Positions 22,728 to 35,565 of a stretch of DNA of 64,000 nt are shown here, in pieces. The notes beneath the pieces are model-generated. The model had not been told where the DNA came from. It saw nothing but the letters and a program-made list of their open reading frames with translations, and ran no database searches. The stretch spans positions 2,852,001-2,916,000 of the forward strand of contig CM007992.1 of assembly GCA_002189035.1 (NCBI GenBank), given 5' to 3'. How positions within the stretch are numbered: position 1 is the first letter of the stretch; the number at the start of each line of letters is the position of its first letter. Source of the stretch: Utricularia gibba (Eukaryota > Streptophyta > Magnoliopsida > Lamiales > Lentibulariaceae). The translations under genes were made by a program, and so were the position numbers.

Positions 22728-25700
22728 TCCTCCTCATGATGGAGTGAATCGAAAGATCTAGGCAACCAAAGTTATTTTTGTGGTCTTCATCGATTCCTAA
22801 ACCTAATCTGTTCAGATTTTTGGACAAGTAAGGTTTCTCTCCTACACTTTTCGTTAATTGGTCTTCATACAGCAAATTCTCTAGGGCATTTTTCTCAAAT
22901 AAAGGGGTCAATGAAGAATTTGTATATGCGAATTTTAGCTTCTCTCTCAATTGTGTGAATTGTTTGGGATATAGGAGTTTTGTCAATATGTCAGCCAATT
23001 GTCTCTCTATATAAATATGTTTGAGCTTAATTAACTTCCCTTTAACATAGTTTTTCATCACATGGTATTTTATTTAAATGTGTTTGGTCCTCTCAAAAAA
23101 TGTAAGGTTATTTCCCATCACGATGTCTGATTTATTGTATAAAAATATTATCATTAGTTTATGAATTTGAATATCTATGTCCTTGAGTAGCTTCAATATC
23201 CATATGGTATAATTAGAGACTATTGCACCTACCATATATTCGGCCTCTAATTATGATTGAGCAACTATAGCCTGCTTCTTACTGTTCCAAGTGAACACAC
23301 ATCCGCTCAACATAAAGAAGTATTCGTTCATTGATTTCATATCAGTTTTGTCATCTGCATAGTTACTATCATAGTAGACTTGTAGAGACGATGCTATACC
23401 TTTTGTATAAGTCATTTTGAACGTTTTGTACTCTTCAGGTATTTGAGTATTTGTTTTCCAGCTTCCAGATGTGGGATCTGTGGATTAATCATGAACTAAG
23501 AGAGTAGACTTATTGCAAATGTGACTTCTAGTTTGCAGCTGTTTGTTACATCAAAGAACCAATGAGCTATCGATATATGTTTTTTTCTACCCTCTACACT
23601 TGATTACAAAACTTTTTTCTTGCATCTAGCATAATAGGTACTGATGATGTTTTGGAGGTTTCCATATCATACCTTCTTACAAGATCACAAGTATATCTAT
23701 GCTAAGAGATGGTGATGTTTGAAGATGTCTGCTTAACTTCTAAACCTAAAAAGTAGGTCATGAGACCTAAATTGATAAGCTAAAATGTTTGCTTCAATTT
23801 TTCTTTTTCCTTGTGAACCAGTTCTATGTTATTTCCTGTAATAAGTATATCGTCTACGTATAGAGAGATAATGACTTGACATTTGTTGTGTTTTTCTCTT
23901 AATGTATATAGAGTGGTATGACTTTTGCTTTTGTTACATCTTTAATCTATGAAATATTCATTAATTTTGTTGTATTATACTCGGGGGCTTATTTTAAACA
24001 ATATAGTTCCTTATACAATTTATAAACTTTATTCTGTTGCCCTTGTATAATGAATCCTGGAGATTCCTCAACATATATTTCCTATGTTATAGTCTCATTG
24101 AGAAATGCCGATTTGATATCTAAATGGAAAATAGATTAATTATTGCAAGCTAAAACTGCAATTAAGAGTTTTATATTATCAAGTCTAGCCACTGGAGCGA
24201 ATTTGTCTTCATAATCTACTTTTTCATGTTGTGCGAAACCTTTTGCAGCCAAGCATGTCTTGAATTTATTTATGCTTCCATCTAAGTTTAGTTTTGTTCT
24301 AAGGATCCATTTTACTCCAATAGGCTTCTTCCTTTAATCTTGTCAACTAATGTCTATATTTTGTATTCTTCTATAATCTTAAACTCATATTCCATGGTTT
24401 TCCTTCAGTCAAGGTTAATCAATGCATAGCTTAAACTTAGATTCTGAGTGGGTGAGCATACATCTATCTTGATAGAATGAGTTAATTGGTCTGAATCCTC
24501 GAACTAGTGTGTTATCGTAGGTCTCAAAAAAGTCCAAAGTACAGTCTTGATTTTCATTCATCAATTTGTCTTGATAAAATGCTTCAACACGTTTAGAATT
24601 TTTCAAGTTGGAGTCATAGCAACTTAATTCTTTAGATCATTTCTCAATTGTTCATCCAAGGAATAGTCATTGTTACTTTTGATTTTCATCTTTATTGTGA
24701 ATGTGTACTTGAGTTTGGTTGACATGGCCCTCATAATTTACTGATTCCTTTTTTATTTCTTTTGCAAACTTTGTATGGATTTATTGGTGATCAAAAGCTG
24801 AGGTAGATTCAGCCTCTTCCTCTATCATGTTTTCATAATTCTCAGTGAAAATATCATTTTTATGATTTTCATATGCTTCTGATATGCCCTTCTCATTTTT
24901 TGAGTTCTCGTTGCTTTGAGGCGTATTATGATAGCCATCATTTTATGGATATTGAGTATTGATTCTTTCTTCAATTAATGAATTTCCTTGATTAGTGCAT
25001 CTCTCACTTTCTAGATTTTGTGTTGAGTCATCATCTCCAAATTTAAATATATAATTATAAGAGATCTTATACTAACATCTGAGTTAATAACAACTTCTAG
25101 AGAAATAGAAGTATTAGTGGTAGAATCTTGAGATAATACAGAATCCGCAGGTAGAAACACGATTCTAGGGAAAATATGGATATAGGGAGGTGAAGATTGA
25201 GTGACTTTTGAGTTTTCGCATCGCTCTTCTAGTTTCAAGTGTCTGCTCAATACTATTTCCCCTTCCAAAGGTTCTCAAATTTTATATGTCCTTGTAATTA
25301 TACTATAACCCATGAATACTTTTGTTTGAATTTTGATATCCAATTTTTCTCTTAGTTTCATTGGGATGACATGGTGGCACACATACCCAAATTACTCTTA
25401 GATGGTCTACTGCATGAAGTCTTCCATTCCATAGCTCGTATGGGGTCTTGAACAAGGTGGTTCATCGAGTAGAAAGTCTATTCAGAAGGTAAATCGTATA
25501 ATTCACAACTTCACCCTATAATTCTTTTGATACATTCTTCTCTACTAACATGCATCTGGTCTTGTTTAATATTGTTTGCTTTCTTCTTTTACTAACCTCA
25601 TTTTGTTGAGGAGTATACAATGCAGTGAAATAATGAGTAATTCTCTCCTTCTCACACATGTCCTTTGGTTCATGAGGTATGTATTCTCCATTATTATCTA

Positions 25701-27358
25701 ATCATATATATTTGATTTTTAAGTCATATTGATTTTCTACAACAACCTTGAAAATTCAAAATTTGAGATCACTTCCGCTCTTAACTTCATGAAATAGACC
25801 CAAATAAATTTGGAGTAATCATCTATAAATAAGATAAAGTATCAACTTCCTTTGGTGATAGGATATATAGGATTGAGGACATTTGAGTGGATAATCTCAA
25901 GAGGTGTGGAGGCGACCCAACTGCTTCTTTCAAAAGGTAAATAGCTCATTTTTTTGATTTCACAGATGTCACGATACTCATTCACTTGTGTCACCTCATC
26001 CATGCCATCTATCAGTTTTTAGGTGTAGGATTTCTTAAAAAAAAATTGATTGTGATGCTCATATCTATGATGTCATAATCACATAAATTATTTTGTTTGA
26101 GCACTTAGACATATATACTGAGCTTCATGGATATTGATAGTAGTTCCTCACATACATCATCTGCAATTTTACATATATGATTGCCGAAAATAATTTGGAA
26201 ATTTTTGCTTACCAATTGAACCAAACTGATTAGGTTGTGAGAAGTCGCTGACACATAAACTATGTCTTTGATGTGGATAGTTCTTGATGGAGTTTTCAGT
26301 TTAATGTTCTTTACCCTAGGGCAGATATAGATGTTTCATATGCTATCTCAATATATCCAATAGTCAAGGGTTTGTATTTAGTAAATACTGATAGATTATT
26401 TGTAATATGGTTAGTACATCCACTATCTAATAACCATGTTCATTTTCTGTGAATATCAATGAGTACTGTGAATATTGTACATTTTCCTATTGTTAGTATA
26501 TTAACCCGAAAGTAGATAGCATCTGTTTTCTTTTCTTTATTGGTTTTAAATGATACATTTTCCAAAGCCCTTGAAAGAGCTTCTTGGGAAAGATTAACAC
26601 TAAACCCTTGTGCACTTGTGCCATGACTTCTTTCTTCAAGCTACATACTCTTTCGATATGTCCATTTTGATTGTGGAATGCACAGGCAGATGTGGAGTTC
26701 CACCAATAATTTCCAGGTGTGTGTGGGTTTCCAATTTTGCAATAGCAGTACTATAGTATTTTGTCATGAGTATTGGAGATTATTGGAGTCATTCTTAGGA
26801 CAAGTGGTTTGTATGCATTTTTGTTGGTTCTACTCTAGTTTAGGATTTGCTCTAGTTTTTTTGAAGCCTACAACGACAAATGTCTTTTTTTCGTGGCTGT
26901 CCAATTTTTTGCATAGTTTGTTCTATTGTATATTTTCTAGGAGCTCCATATGAGAAAATCTCATGATACAACAAATGGACACTAGGGAGGCAATTGTTGG
27001 GTTATAGGTAGTGGGTAATGCATTTAGGATGATGCCCTTCATGTATTCTTCATCAGGTATGGTCCCCAATAGCCTCAACTTTTTGTCTGCAGCTTTAATA
27101 GTATTAGTGAGACAATCAAACGCCTCATATGGGTTCAGCCTCAAGGATTCCATAGCTCTCTATTGATAGGCTATTTGAGTGACCTTGGTTTCTGCATTTC
27201 CTAGGTACATTTTTCTAGTTGTTTCCATGTTTCCTTGGGATTTTTGCACTCTAAGATGGACTCATATGCTTCCCCAATTGCTGTTGAGTCTAATGTCGTG
27301 CATACCTTTTTCTTCAGCACTTTGTAGGCCCTGTATTGATCAATTTATGTGATTGGAG

Positions 27359-30300
27359 GCTGCGTTGCACAATATGTAATACGGCGATACGCAAATACGT
27401 AAACGCTACTCTGGTAATACGTATATCCCAAAGTATTAGAAATAATACGTGAATACTAATTTTTTAATAAAAATAATATAATAAAATTATATTATAATAT
27501 ACAGATTCATATATCAAAATAGCAATGTTTTACCAAATTCAAAAGTTACAAAAATAAAAGTTTCTTATGTAATACCAAACAAAACAAATCATACATGAGT
27601 ATTAAGAAAATTCATATTCACCAAAACACAAATTAATCCTCAACTTCTGATAGTTGTGTGACTTGTGTCAATATTGATGCTTCTATATCAACTTCATGAG
27701 TTGACATCCTTGTTGCCTGAAGAGTAGCTAGAGAATCTATTGAAGCACTATTCGCAGCATCACCTCCTATGTCCCAAAAAACGTGAATCTCCTTGAATGT
27801 ATTCCTGTGTTTTTCTAGAAAAAGCTTGAAGGTTAGTATGAATATATACCAAGTCCTCAGCAACCTTTGGAAGCAATGCATTTCTTCTAGCTGAATGTAT
27901 GAATGAATACGTACTCCAGTTCCTTTCACAACAGGAAGAAGAGCAAACTTGTGCCAACAACTTGATAGCCACACTTTGAATATGCATAGCAGAAGTACCA
28001 TAAGCATACCACCATTCAATGGGATCCTATGTTCTATATGCCATAGAAGAATGGTTCCCAAACTCTTGTCAACACCCTAAAAATCTTGTAAGTTCAGATA
28101 CTGCTAAAGAATGTGAATCAGGATCAAGAAAAAAATCTTCCAGCCACTTCATTCTTAAATTAGCTACAATTGGATCTAATTGAACCGGTGCAAGCTCAGG
28201 ATACTTCTCTCGCCATTGTTTTGTAGTGCACATACAGGAGCAATAATGATAGATGGTAATTTGTAAATAGAAAATTTGTAAGACCATAAACACAAATGTA
28301 ATTGTATTTCATGATACCTCGGGTTTAAAGAGTATGCCATAGCGTGCAATGGAGTTATTGCATTCAAACGCCTCTTTTCGAGCACTTTCTTAACAAACCC
28401 CCAAAAGAATGATTCATCCTCAACAATGCAGCTTTCATGATCAAGAATCACTCTCTTAACCTTATACATTACATTGCTCCAACCAGCATAAACAAGATGC
28501 AAACTCGGCTTATCAGTATCAAATTCACGTAGCAAGGTATAGATAGGTTCAGTAAACTTTAAAATGTAATCAATTGATTCCCACAAATCATCATCCAAAA
28601 TCGTTTTTTTAACTTCTAAAGCTTTATCAACATCTTCATGCCTAAATGTATTCCAATCACTAGCAGATATCATACGGGTCAAATCATCTCTAACACTTTG
28701 AAACCTTAACATCATGACAATGTAGGATGCAAATCGAGTCTCAACCAGAGTTAATAATGCAACTTTGGAGTACTTATGAAACATAAGTTTCCACTTACTA
28801 TGATTTGTTATGAAGTTCCTCACCACAATTAGTCTTTTCATCACCCTAGACATCCATGCAAATGCTTCAAATGCACCTTCATTTTCCCTTGTGTTCTTTG
28901 CATTAAACAAGTTTTTGAAGACTAAGTTAAGGCTATGAACTTGGCATGGACTCTAATAAATCTGCGATTGTAGTTCAAATGAAGAATTATATAGAATATT
29001 TAGCAAGTAAAAGGTTTTGAATTTTGAATAAAATGAAACAATTGGATTTGCAAAGCACAAAAAGAACAACAACAGGTTCATAATTAAATATGAAATTACC
29101 TTAGGATATTTTTGTTGCACAAGCAAACCAGCTCCCTTACAATTTTTTGCATTGTCAGTTATGACTTGGACCACATTATCTACGCCAACATTCTCGATTG
29201 CTTTCTCCATCAATATAGAAATATATGCAACATCTTTTTTATCTTCTTCACAATTATTTGCTTCAAGGAAGAGGGTTCCAGACTCATTTACTGCCATAAA
29301 ATTGATCAAGAACCGTTTTCTGGGTCTTTCCATCCATCTGAAGCAATTGATACACCTTTAGTCTCCCAAGTTTCTCCAATTGGTTCAAGTGCAGCATCAA
29401 TCCTTGTTCTTTCTAGTGTTAAAAGTTTTGTTCTTATAACATTATAACTAGGTGGTTTGTATCCTATAAAACAAATAGAAAGATATAACATTAGCATTCA
29501 TTTCATTTAATATTTCAAAAATCATATCAATAGCATTCGAAAATATGATGAAAAACAACAGCATTCAAAAATAAAAAAAAGCCACAATAATATTTGAAAA
29601 TAAAACAAACAACATTAGACAACCTTAAAAATGAATCGCGTTGCCAAGGGTACGTACCTTTCAGTCCAAATTCGCAAGCTAATTTAATAATCTCTTTGAA
29701 ATGTGGATTCCTAGCTACATTAAATGGAATACTAGCTGAAAAAAAGAACCTAGCAATTGCTAAATCCAATTCATTTATGATTTGTGGCTGAAATGCTTCT
29801 TCAATAGCTTTTTGAGAACCATTTCTCCTTTTCTTGACACAAGGTTCAGCCTCAGATTCATTAGATATTAGTGTTGCATTTGATGGTGCATGAAAGGAAG
29901 AACCAATTGAAGTTTGACTAACTCTGGATGGTTCTGACCTTAGAGTTGGAGCAGGTCTACTTCTCTTTGAACGATTATCAACTCTAACTAATTCAACTCT
30001 CTGAGAAGCATTAATATCTGGACAAACAGCAATATCTTGGCCTTTTATCTTCAATAAATGTGCTCTAATTCTTGAATATGAGCCAGTGAATTTTTTTTTA
30101 CAATAGTTGCAAGTAAAAGAAACATTACTAGTGTTTCTAATCCTTCCATGGTTCTCAACATACTTCCAAAAAGGCCACATGTCTTGAACTTCATTCTCAA
30201 GTTCATCTCCTAACTCATCGTAACAATCATCCACAATCTCAATATTTTCAGAAGCCATTGAATCACAGCAGCAACAACTAGAAATCGAAAAGATGATCAA

Positions 30301-30652
30301 AATAAGATACAATAATACATCATTGATTCAAAAACATAGGAAATAAAAAAGACCCATGTCAAAACCTCTTAGTTCAAACAACCCTAACCCAAAAACCATT
30401 ACTAATTGAAAGCAAATAGGTAGCAATACCTTTGATTATAATATGTGGCGTTGGACAAGCAATAAGATGGTTAAAATCACAGATTCAAAGGCAAAGAAAT
30501 CAAAACCCAGTGAGAAAGCCCTCTCCCAATCAGTCTAGAAAATATAAACAAAAAAGATTCTGTTTTTTTATATACTAATACGTATCGTATTACGTATCAA
30601 ATACGTATTCAATACGCCAAAGCATGCGTATTTGTCTAATACGTGCAGCGTT
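27359..30652 (-). mobile_element. hAT-superfamily DNA transposon nested in copia gag
   Basis: A 3.3-kb insertion splits the copia gag. The 10-bp TGATTGGAGG occurs at both junctions (27350-27359 and 30652-30661), which includes an 8-bp hAT target duplication; the exact edges are ambiguous by about two bases. Ends show imperfect inverted similarity (CTGCGTTGCAC against CAACGCTGCAC) and both subterminal regions are packed with AATACG/TACGTATT units. Transposase is on the minus strand: BED-type zinc finger (FTCNYCKKKFTG with HLL), DUF659-like region (SIASDGWKDP, VQVITDNAKNCKGAGLL, SPCQVHSLNL) and hAT dimerisation region (CERNWSTYSFIHS). Exons include 29658-30258, 29100-29463 and one from 28952 down. 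At least one frameshift and later stops indicate inactivity. Confidence 0.88.
29658..30258 (-). pseudogene. hAT transposase, first coding exon with BED zinc finger
   Basis: The ATG at 30256-30258 opens MASENIEIVDDCYDELGDE. A BED-like zinc finger follows (W.F..Y, then CNYCKKKFTG and a downstream HLL with a later Cys), then a Ser/Arg-rich linker and LDLAIARFFFSASIPFNVA. The exon ends at a GTACGTAC donor after GLKG. The next exon (29100-29463) restores G, YKPPSYNVI, but its length is one base short, so the frame breaks near 29322. The fused product would not be full length. Confidence 0.75.
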
Positions 30653-30885
30653 GATTGGAGGTAATGTTTCGATGTAATACTCCTCTAAGTCATTGTTTGT
30701 GAAGTAGTTGTACATCTTCTACTACCAGGTACGAAACTCCTTGAGTCTTTGCCATCAAAAGTAGGGGGGAGCTAGAGGGGTGTTTATTGTATTGTGAAAG
30801 GTGATCATGATATTGTATGAAGAGATGGATGTGGTGAACACAGAAGGAAGCTTGTTTCTTTTTTTGTTTCACATGGGGTTCACCA

Positions 30886-31000
30886 TGAAGAGTTGGTACT
30901 CTTCAAGTATGAGTATGGATATATGAAAAGAAATAACAGCTTTGATAATGTATGTTATTTGGATTAGTTTCATATGCACTTGACTATAAGACTACTTCTA
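30886..31000 (-). repeat. Partial 5' LTR of the minus-strand copia element
   Basis: It begins on the plus strand TGAAGAGTTGGTACTCTTC, next to TGGTGAACCCCATG on the minus strand in primer-binding-site position. Similarity to the other LTR stops after ATAAGACT; beyond that the two sequences are unrelated, so this LTR is truncated or replaced. Confidence 0.6.
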
Positions 31001-32334
31001 TTTATATATGATAAGTCGACCGTTGTCTAGTACTGTACAGAAACACTTGTCTAGCTGTGAGGTAACCATTGGTGAAGCATGATATGTATACTTTTATTAT
31101 GAATTTGTTGTCTAAGTTTTTAAATATTGGAAAAAATATTAATAGTATAAATTGTTTTTAAGATCCATTTTCAAAATAAATTATAATATATCAAATTTAC
31201 ATATTTTAATAAATTAATATTGAAATGAAAAATAAAATAGGAATTTCATATTCAAATAACCACAAACTATCTATGGAGATCTACCCATAAGTTCAATTCA
31301 AATGGTATCATAAGAATTAGAAAAAAAAAGATTTTCTCGAATTCAAATAGCATCATAGGAATTAGAAGAAAAAAATTCTTTTGAATCCTTGTTATAATCA
31401 TTTTAAAATAAAAGAAATAATTTTTTTAATTTAAGTAAACTATTTAATTAACTAAGTCTTATTTTTATCATTTATTATTGAATAACTAAGTTTTTTTAAA
31501 ATATTAAAAGAAATTCTGATTATTTAAAAACCGTGATATTAAATTTAAACTACTAAAAAATCATTATAGTAATAAACTTTATAAACAATATTCACTTTCT
31601 ATATGTTATTATTTATATTTTTGAAAATTATAATTAAAAATGTTTTTCAAATAAAGCTTATATTGATTATATAAAGTATTAATAATTATTTGTTTTGAAA
31701 TACATTAGAAAAAATATAAATTAAAATAGGTGTTATGTGTCAAATACTTTCCAAAACATTATTATTTTCATAAAGATAAAGATGTGTCAAGTGTTTAAAT
31801 CCAAATTCAATCGAACAAAGTTTATTTTATGTTTCCTGCAGAATTGTTGTGATATAATTAAGTACAACTCATCATTAGTTGTCCAACATTTGTTATGTTG
31901 ATACACTTCACATCCCTGAACAAATCAAGTAACTTGTTTATGTTTACTAGGTAAAAAGTAGGAGGCACAAACCAATTAAAGGGCTTGATCACATTTCACA
32001 TATTCTTCTCCATGTAGCAATTAAATAAGAAGAAGAGGCATACTAGAATTAAAGATGCCAACCCATTAACTTTAAAACAAAAATTCATTCATTGTTGGAA
32101 TAATAGTCTTGGAGAAGTGGTAATTATTCCACATTATTAGTTGAAATGGCTTTCAATTAATTTATATGGAAAACCAACCCATTAACTTTGATGAGCTTGA
32201 AAGTGAACTCGGCCGCTTGCACACACAAGGCATTAATTTATTAGATTAGATTGGGCTTCCAAAGAACCCCGAAACTCAATAAAGGCTACACACAAGGGGA
32301 TGCAAACTCGTCCCAAAAACCTCTCGTATGTGAG
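31001..32334. other. AT-rich repeat-derived spacer
   Basis: No gene is visible. The DNA is very AT-rich to about 31850. From 32080 to 32330 the composition rises, with TGTTGGAATAATAG near 32094 resembling the start of a copia LTR, but no partner was found. Confidence 0.35.
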
Positions 32335-32565
32335 AGGTTTAGGATTTATGTATATAATCAACTGATTTCTAAGATTGAGAGTAGTTCTTGAAAAGGTTCT
32401 TGAATTTTGGGTATTTAGAAATCCTTTAGGACAATGTTTTACATATATGAGGTTTAGGATTTATGTATATAATCAATTGATTTATGAGATTGAGAGTAGT
32501 TCTTGAAGAGGTTCTTGAATTTTGAGGTATCTAGAAATCCTTTAGGATAACGTTTTACATATCTA
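32335..32565 (+). repeat. Tandem duplication, two copies of about 115 bp
   Basis: Copy 1 is 32335-32449 and copy 2 is 32450-32565. Both start AGGTTTAGGATTTATG and run through TTGAGAGTAGTTCTTGAA and TAGAAATCCTTTAGGA to GTTTTACATAT. They differ by about ten substitutions and one indel. A third unit begins (AGGTTTTGA) but is not continued. Confidence 0.85.
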
Positions 32566-32689
32566 AGGTTTTGATCTTTTACTATTCTTCGTGCTCAATT
32601 TACAATAATAATAGACGCAAGTAAAAGATAAGAATCATATAAATCTTATAAGTTATTAAAATCTAACACTTGATTTTGCATAACAGTAA

Positions 32690-33330
32690 TACAATTTCTC
32701 CAATGGCTCAAAGCATTGTCAACCTTATTATGAACACTATTCTTGTGTTTAATTCTTTTTACAACGTGTTTAACAACACCATATTTTCCTCTTCGTAAAT
32801 TGATTATATAATCCTCATTAGTTCATCTACAAAAAAAAATTCATTGTTTCAAACTCTTCATGATTATTAAGGATTTCGAAAATGCCAAATATTTTCTTGG
32901 TATTAAGTTTTTTTAATATGCAAAAAATATCTTTATTAATCATAAAAAATTTGTTTTAGACATCGCATGAGATGTTGAATTTCAAGAGATACAATCGATA
33001 ACACCTTCAAGTCTTATGGAGCTTCGACATTTTAATGACATATCAGTATTACTATCTATTTTACAACAAGTTAGATTTGGCTTTTGTCACTTAGTATTTT
33101 AGTCAATTCATTGAATAACATAATATTTATTCGTATGCAATTCTACATATAGTTTATTATTTATATGGGACTCTAATGTTTGACATTCAATATAATCATG
33201 TTCCAAAACCTACATTTCCTATGACTCGTCATGCTCCTACTGTTTATTAGATTTATTTTGAAGGATAATCTAAGTCAAATAAAAAATATTATCTCTAAAT
33301 CATCTATTAAGGTTGGGTATAATAATTTGA
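32690..33330 (+). mobile_element. Copia reverse transcriptase/RNase H relic
   Basis: Scattered frames carry copia polyprotein residues: KDFENAKYFLGIKFF near 32870-32910, LDLAFVT near 33072-33095 and SKSSIK near 33290-33312, in the normal RT to RNase H order. Stops and frameshifts are frequent and no LTRs or ends could be placed, so this is an old fragment. Confidence 0.65.
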
Positions 33331-35088
33331 CAGCAACCAATTTCTTTATATTGAGATAACAAGGCATGTATATATGTATCATTAAAATTTATTTTTTATA
33401 AACAAAATAATAAGAGCATTTTTAAACATTTCTGGAAATATTAATGTGGTTTTTCGAAAATGTTTGTTAACTTTGTGAAAATTCTTAATTTAATGAGAAT
33501 TGTTGTGCTAAAACGAGAAGTGGGAAACCTCATTTACTTGTAGAAACAAGAAATAAAAAAAAGAATAAAAAAAAATCTGCGAAAATGTCAATGATTCATT
33601 TTATTTTTATCTTTTTGTTGTTATTTTTCCTATTTTTCTTCGTGTTTGGTATCCAAACTTCTTCCACTTGCATTTTATCTTTTCTCCGATCATTTTTCAT
33701 TTTTATCACTACTTGATGTATTGTATAATTAATGATTGTCTAATTAATTTCGAATTATGTTTTGTGTTGAAAATATTTTAATATTATGAAATTTATGTTT
33801 TTAGTTACAAAAAATGTTTCTGGAAATTAATACAAGAAATTAGAAAATTTTATAAAGAAAACTTAACAAATAAAAATCACATCCCCATTTTTGGAAATTA
33901 TTAGAAATACTCTAATTATATATGCATCAACTGTCATATTATTCAAAAAGCTTTTGCAATTGATCTTCTAATACCATTTAGCAATATCATATTACAATTC
34001 TATGACTTACAGATTCTCCAAGATGCTTTTGAATTGCATCTTCAAGGGGAATGCTAAAAAGTTTTCTTTAGTTGCACATTTTTATATGGTAGTTTACTCA
34101 TCTTGATTCTTTGTGATGTGCATCTCCCCTTCAATTTTCAATACAGATACCTTTTCCAATCCCTCTATCTTTAGATATCAAAAATCTGCTAGGAACCTCT
34201 GTTCATAGCAAAGGGGCAACAAAGCAAAGAATCATCTGACTGAATCTCAGAGTTTTTCAGAGGGGAGAAAACATTGCAGCTCAAATTGAAGGGATCATTA
34301 CAGAATTTTATCAGCATACAAATGACAGCTGAATCCACTGGGCATAGCTACAAGGTGACAGATAACGCAAGCATTCTCAGGAGATGAAATGGAGCTTAGA
34401 ATTTGCTGATCTTCTCACACAGTCCCTGAACTTGTACAATTCCCAAGAAGCATAAACACACCTTGGCATCTTCTGATAAGAAGCTTCAATAGGTACGGAT
34501 GTTCCCACAGGTGACAACCTGCGCACAGCAACGCCCACAAGTTGATTAGGAGTATTCCCTTGAAGTACCAGATGCCTCAGCTGTACTTCCACATGAAAAA
34601 TTGGCTGTTTATGTTGAAGGATAAACAGAACACAATTTTTTATGCTTTTGAAGGCAAAATCCAGAAAACATTCAAACATAAGCCACCTGAAGATATACAG
34701 TAATGGCAAACAGGAACAGGTCTCTTCTCCACAACTCATTTGATACTGGACTCTAAGGCAGCATAAGACTGTAACCACAACCAGGGATCCGGTACAGTTT
34801 CCAAGTCATGATTCGTATAAAATTCAACAAACACTTAACTAAAACCTTTTACTGATGGTCAATCTGGACAAATGTGGCTCTGAATGTGTTGAAAAAGAAT
34901 AAATGCACCTACTGAAAGCAATGTGGTCCCATGAAGCAGATTTGGTAGACTTTTCATAGCTTACTAACAATTGAAGGAAAAAAGCCAATCCACCAACACA
35001 CTGGGGAAGTTTACCAACCCACACACAACTAGTCCTCCCAGTCACCAGATAAAGTCCCAGATTTCACAAGCGTAAAATACTAATGTAG
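33331..35088. other. Spacer, AT-rich then mixed composition
   Basis: 33331-34150 is AT-rich without genes. From 34200 the base composition looks transcribed. A minus-strand frame of 133 codons at 34377-34778 (VEVQLRHLVLQGNTPNQLV within it) has no recognised similarity and is not called as a gene. It could be a non-coding transcript or the 3' part of the gene whose open frame ends at 35089. Confidence 0.35.
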
Positions 35089-35565
35089 TCAATGCAAGAT
35101 GGGAATTGAAGAGGATGAATCTACTGCACCCCACAGCTTGGCATTAGGATGCCTTTTCAAGGACCAGGAGACGCCCTTTCTGCTGTAGGTGTGATTCCAT
35201 ATTGAAAGCATCAACGCAACCAAAAACACCCATCTCGAAAGCTTATGCGCAGCCTTCACTTTCTCCGCTAAGCTCGCAAAAGTTGACTCTTGACTGAACC
35301 CCGATGGGGTCGAGGTCCATTGTTCAGATTTCCGGTTCGAATTTGAGGAAACTTGTGGTCCACAAGTGACGAGGTCAGTAGGTTGAATGGGTATCAGTGG
35401 GCCGGAGAAGGAGGGCGGTTTCCAGTTGAAGGAGGCGGACCCCGATCCCTTAGGATCCGAAGCTGTTGTGCCTGGAAGGGAGCTTCGGCGGCGGGTAATG
35501 CTGGTTCTCGCCTGTGGAAATGCCAGACACCGTAAATCTTCCCGAGCTCGCCTGACATCTTGAGA
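35089..35565 (-). CDS. Possible coding exon of an unknown gene (no start found)
   Basis: The minus strand is open for 158 codons in GC-richer DNA, ending LHSTOP as PILH-TGA at 35089-35091. It reads SITRRRSSLPGTTASDPKGS, then a Ser/Pro-rich part, EKVKAAHKLSRW and one hydrophobic stretch VFLVALMLSIW, then SRKGVSWSLKRHPNAKLWGA. No ATG occurs before the hydrophobic stretch. A good acceptor (GGCATTTCCACAG before GCGAGAACC, about 35520) suggests an upstream exon; an ATG near 35708 is a candidate first exon but the donor is weak. The family was not recognised. It may be a small single-pass membrane protein or a pseudogene. Confidence 0.3.
   Translation of the reverse strand, partial: SQDVRRAREDLRCLAFPQARTSITRRRSSLPGTTASDPKGSGSASFNWKPPSFSGPLIPIQPTDLVTCGPQVSSNSNRKSEQWTSTPSGFSQESTFASLAEKVKAAHKLSRWVFLVALMLSIWNHTYSRKGVSWSLKRHPNAKLWGAVDSSSSIPILH

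Larger units (their letters stand above)
22464..31000 (-). mobile_element. Degenerate Ty1/copia element, interrupted by a nested hAT
   Basis: Read on the minus strand the copia order is kept: gag pieces (KMYNYF at about 30700; LGTIPDEEYMKGIILNALP near 27000), a knuckle relic near 26670 (NQNGHIERVC), protease WLLDSGCTNHIT near 26410-26440, integrase pieces (FERSSWVASTPLEIIHSNV near 25900; YTPQQNEV near 25600), RT (KKPIGVKWILRTKLNLDGSI near 24310; SLYVDDILITGN near 23860), RNase H (LEAEYMVGAIVS near 23240) and the C-terminal ADILTKLL near 22990. The 3' LTR is 22464-22727, with a purine tract (GAGGAGGA) just before its TGTTGA. The other LTR starts near 30886 but matches only about 110 bp. Many stops and frameshifts make it non-functional. 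The outer right end is uncertain. Confidence 0.85.

Noticed and set aside
34377-34778. Minus-strand open frame of 133 codons
   Set aside because: No recognisable family and no splice or start support; it may be non-coding transcript.
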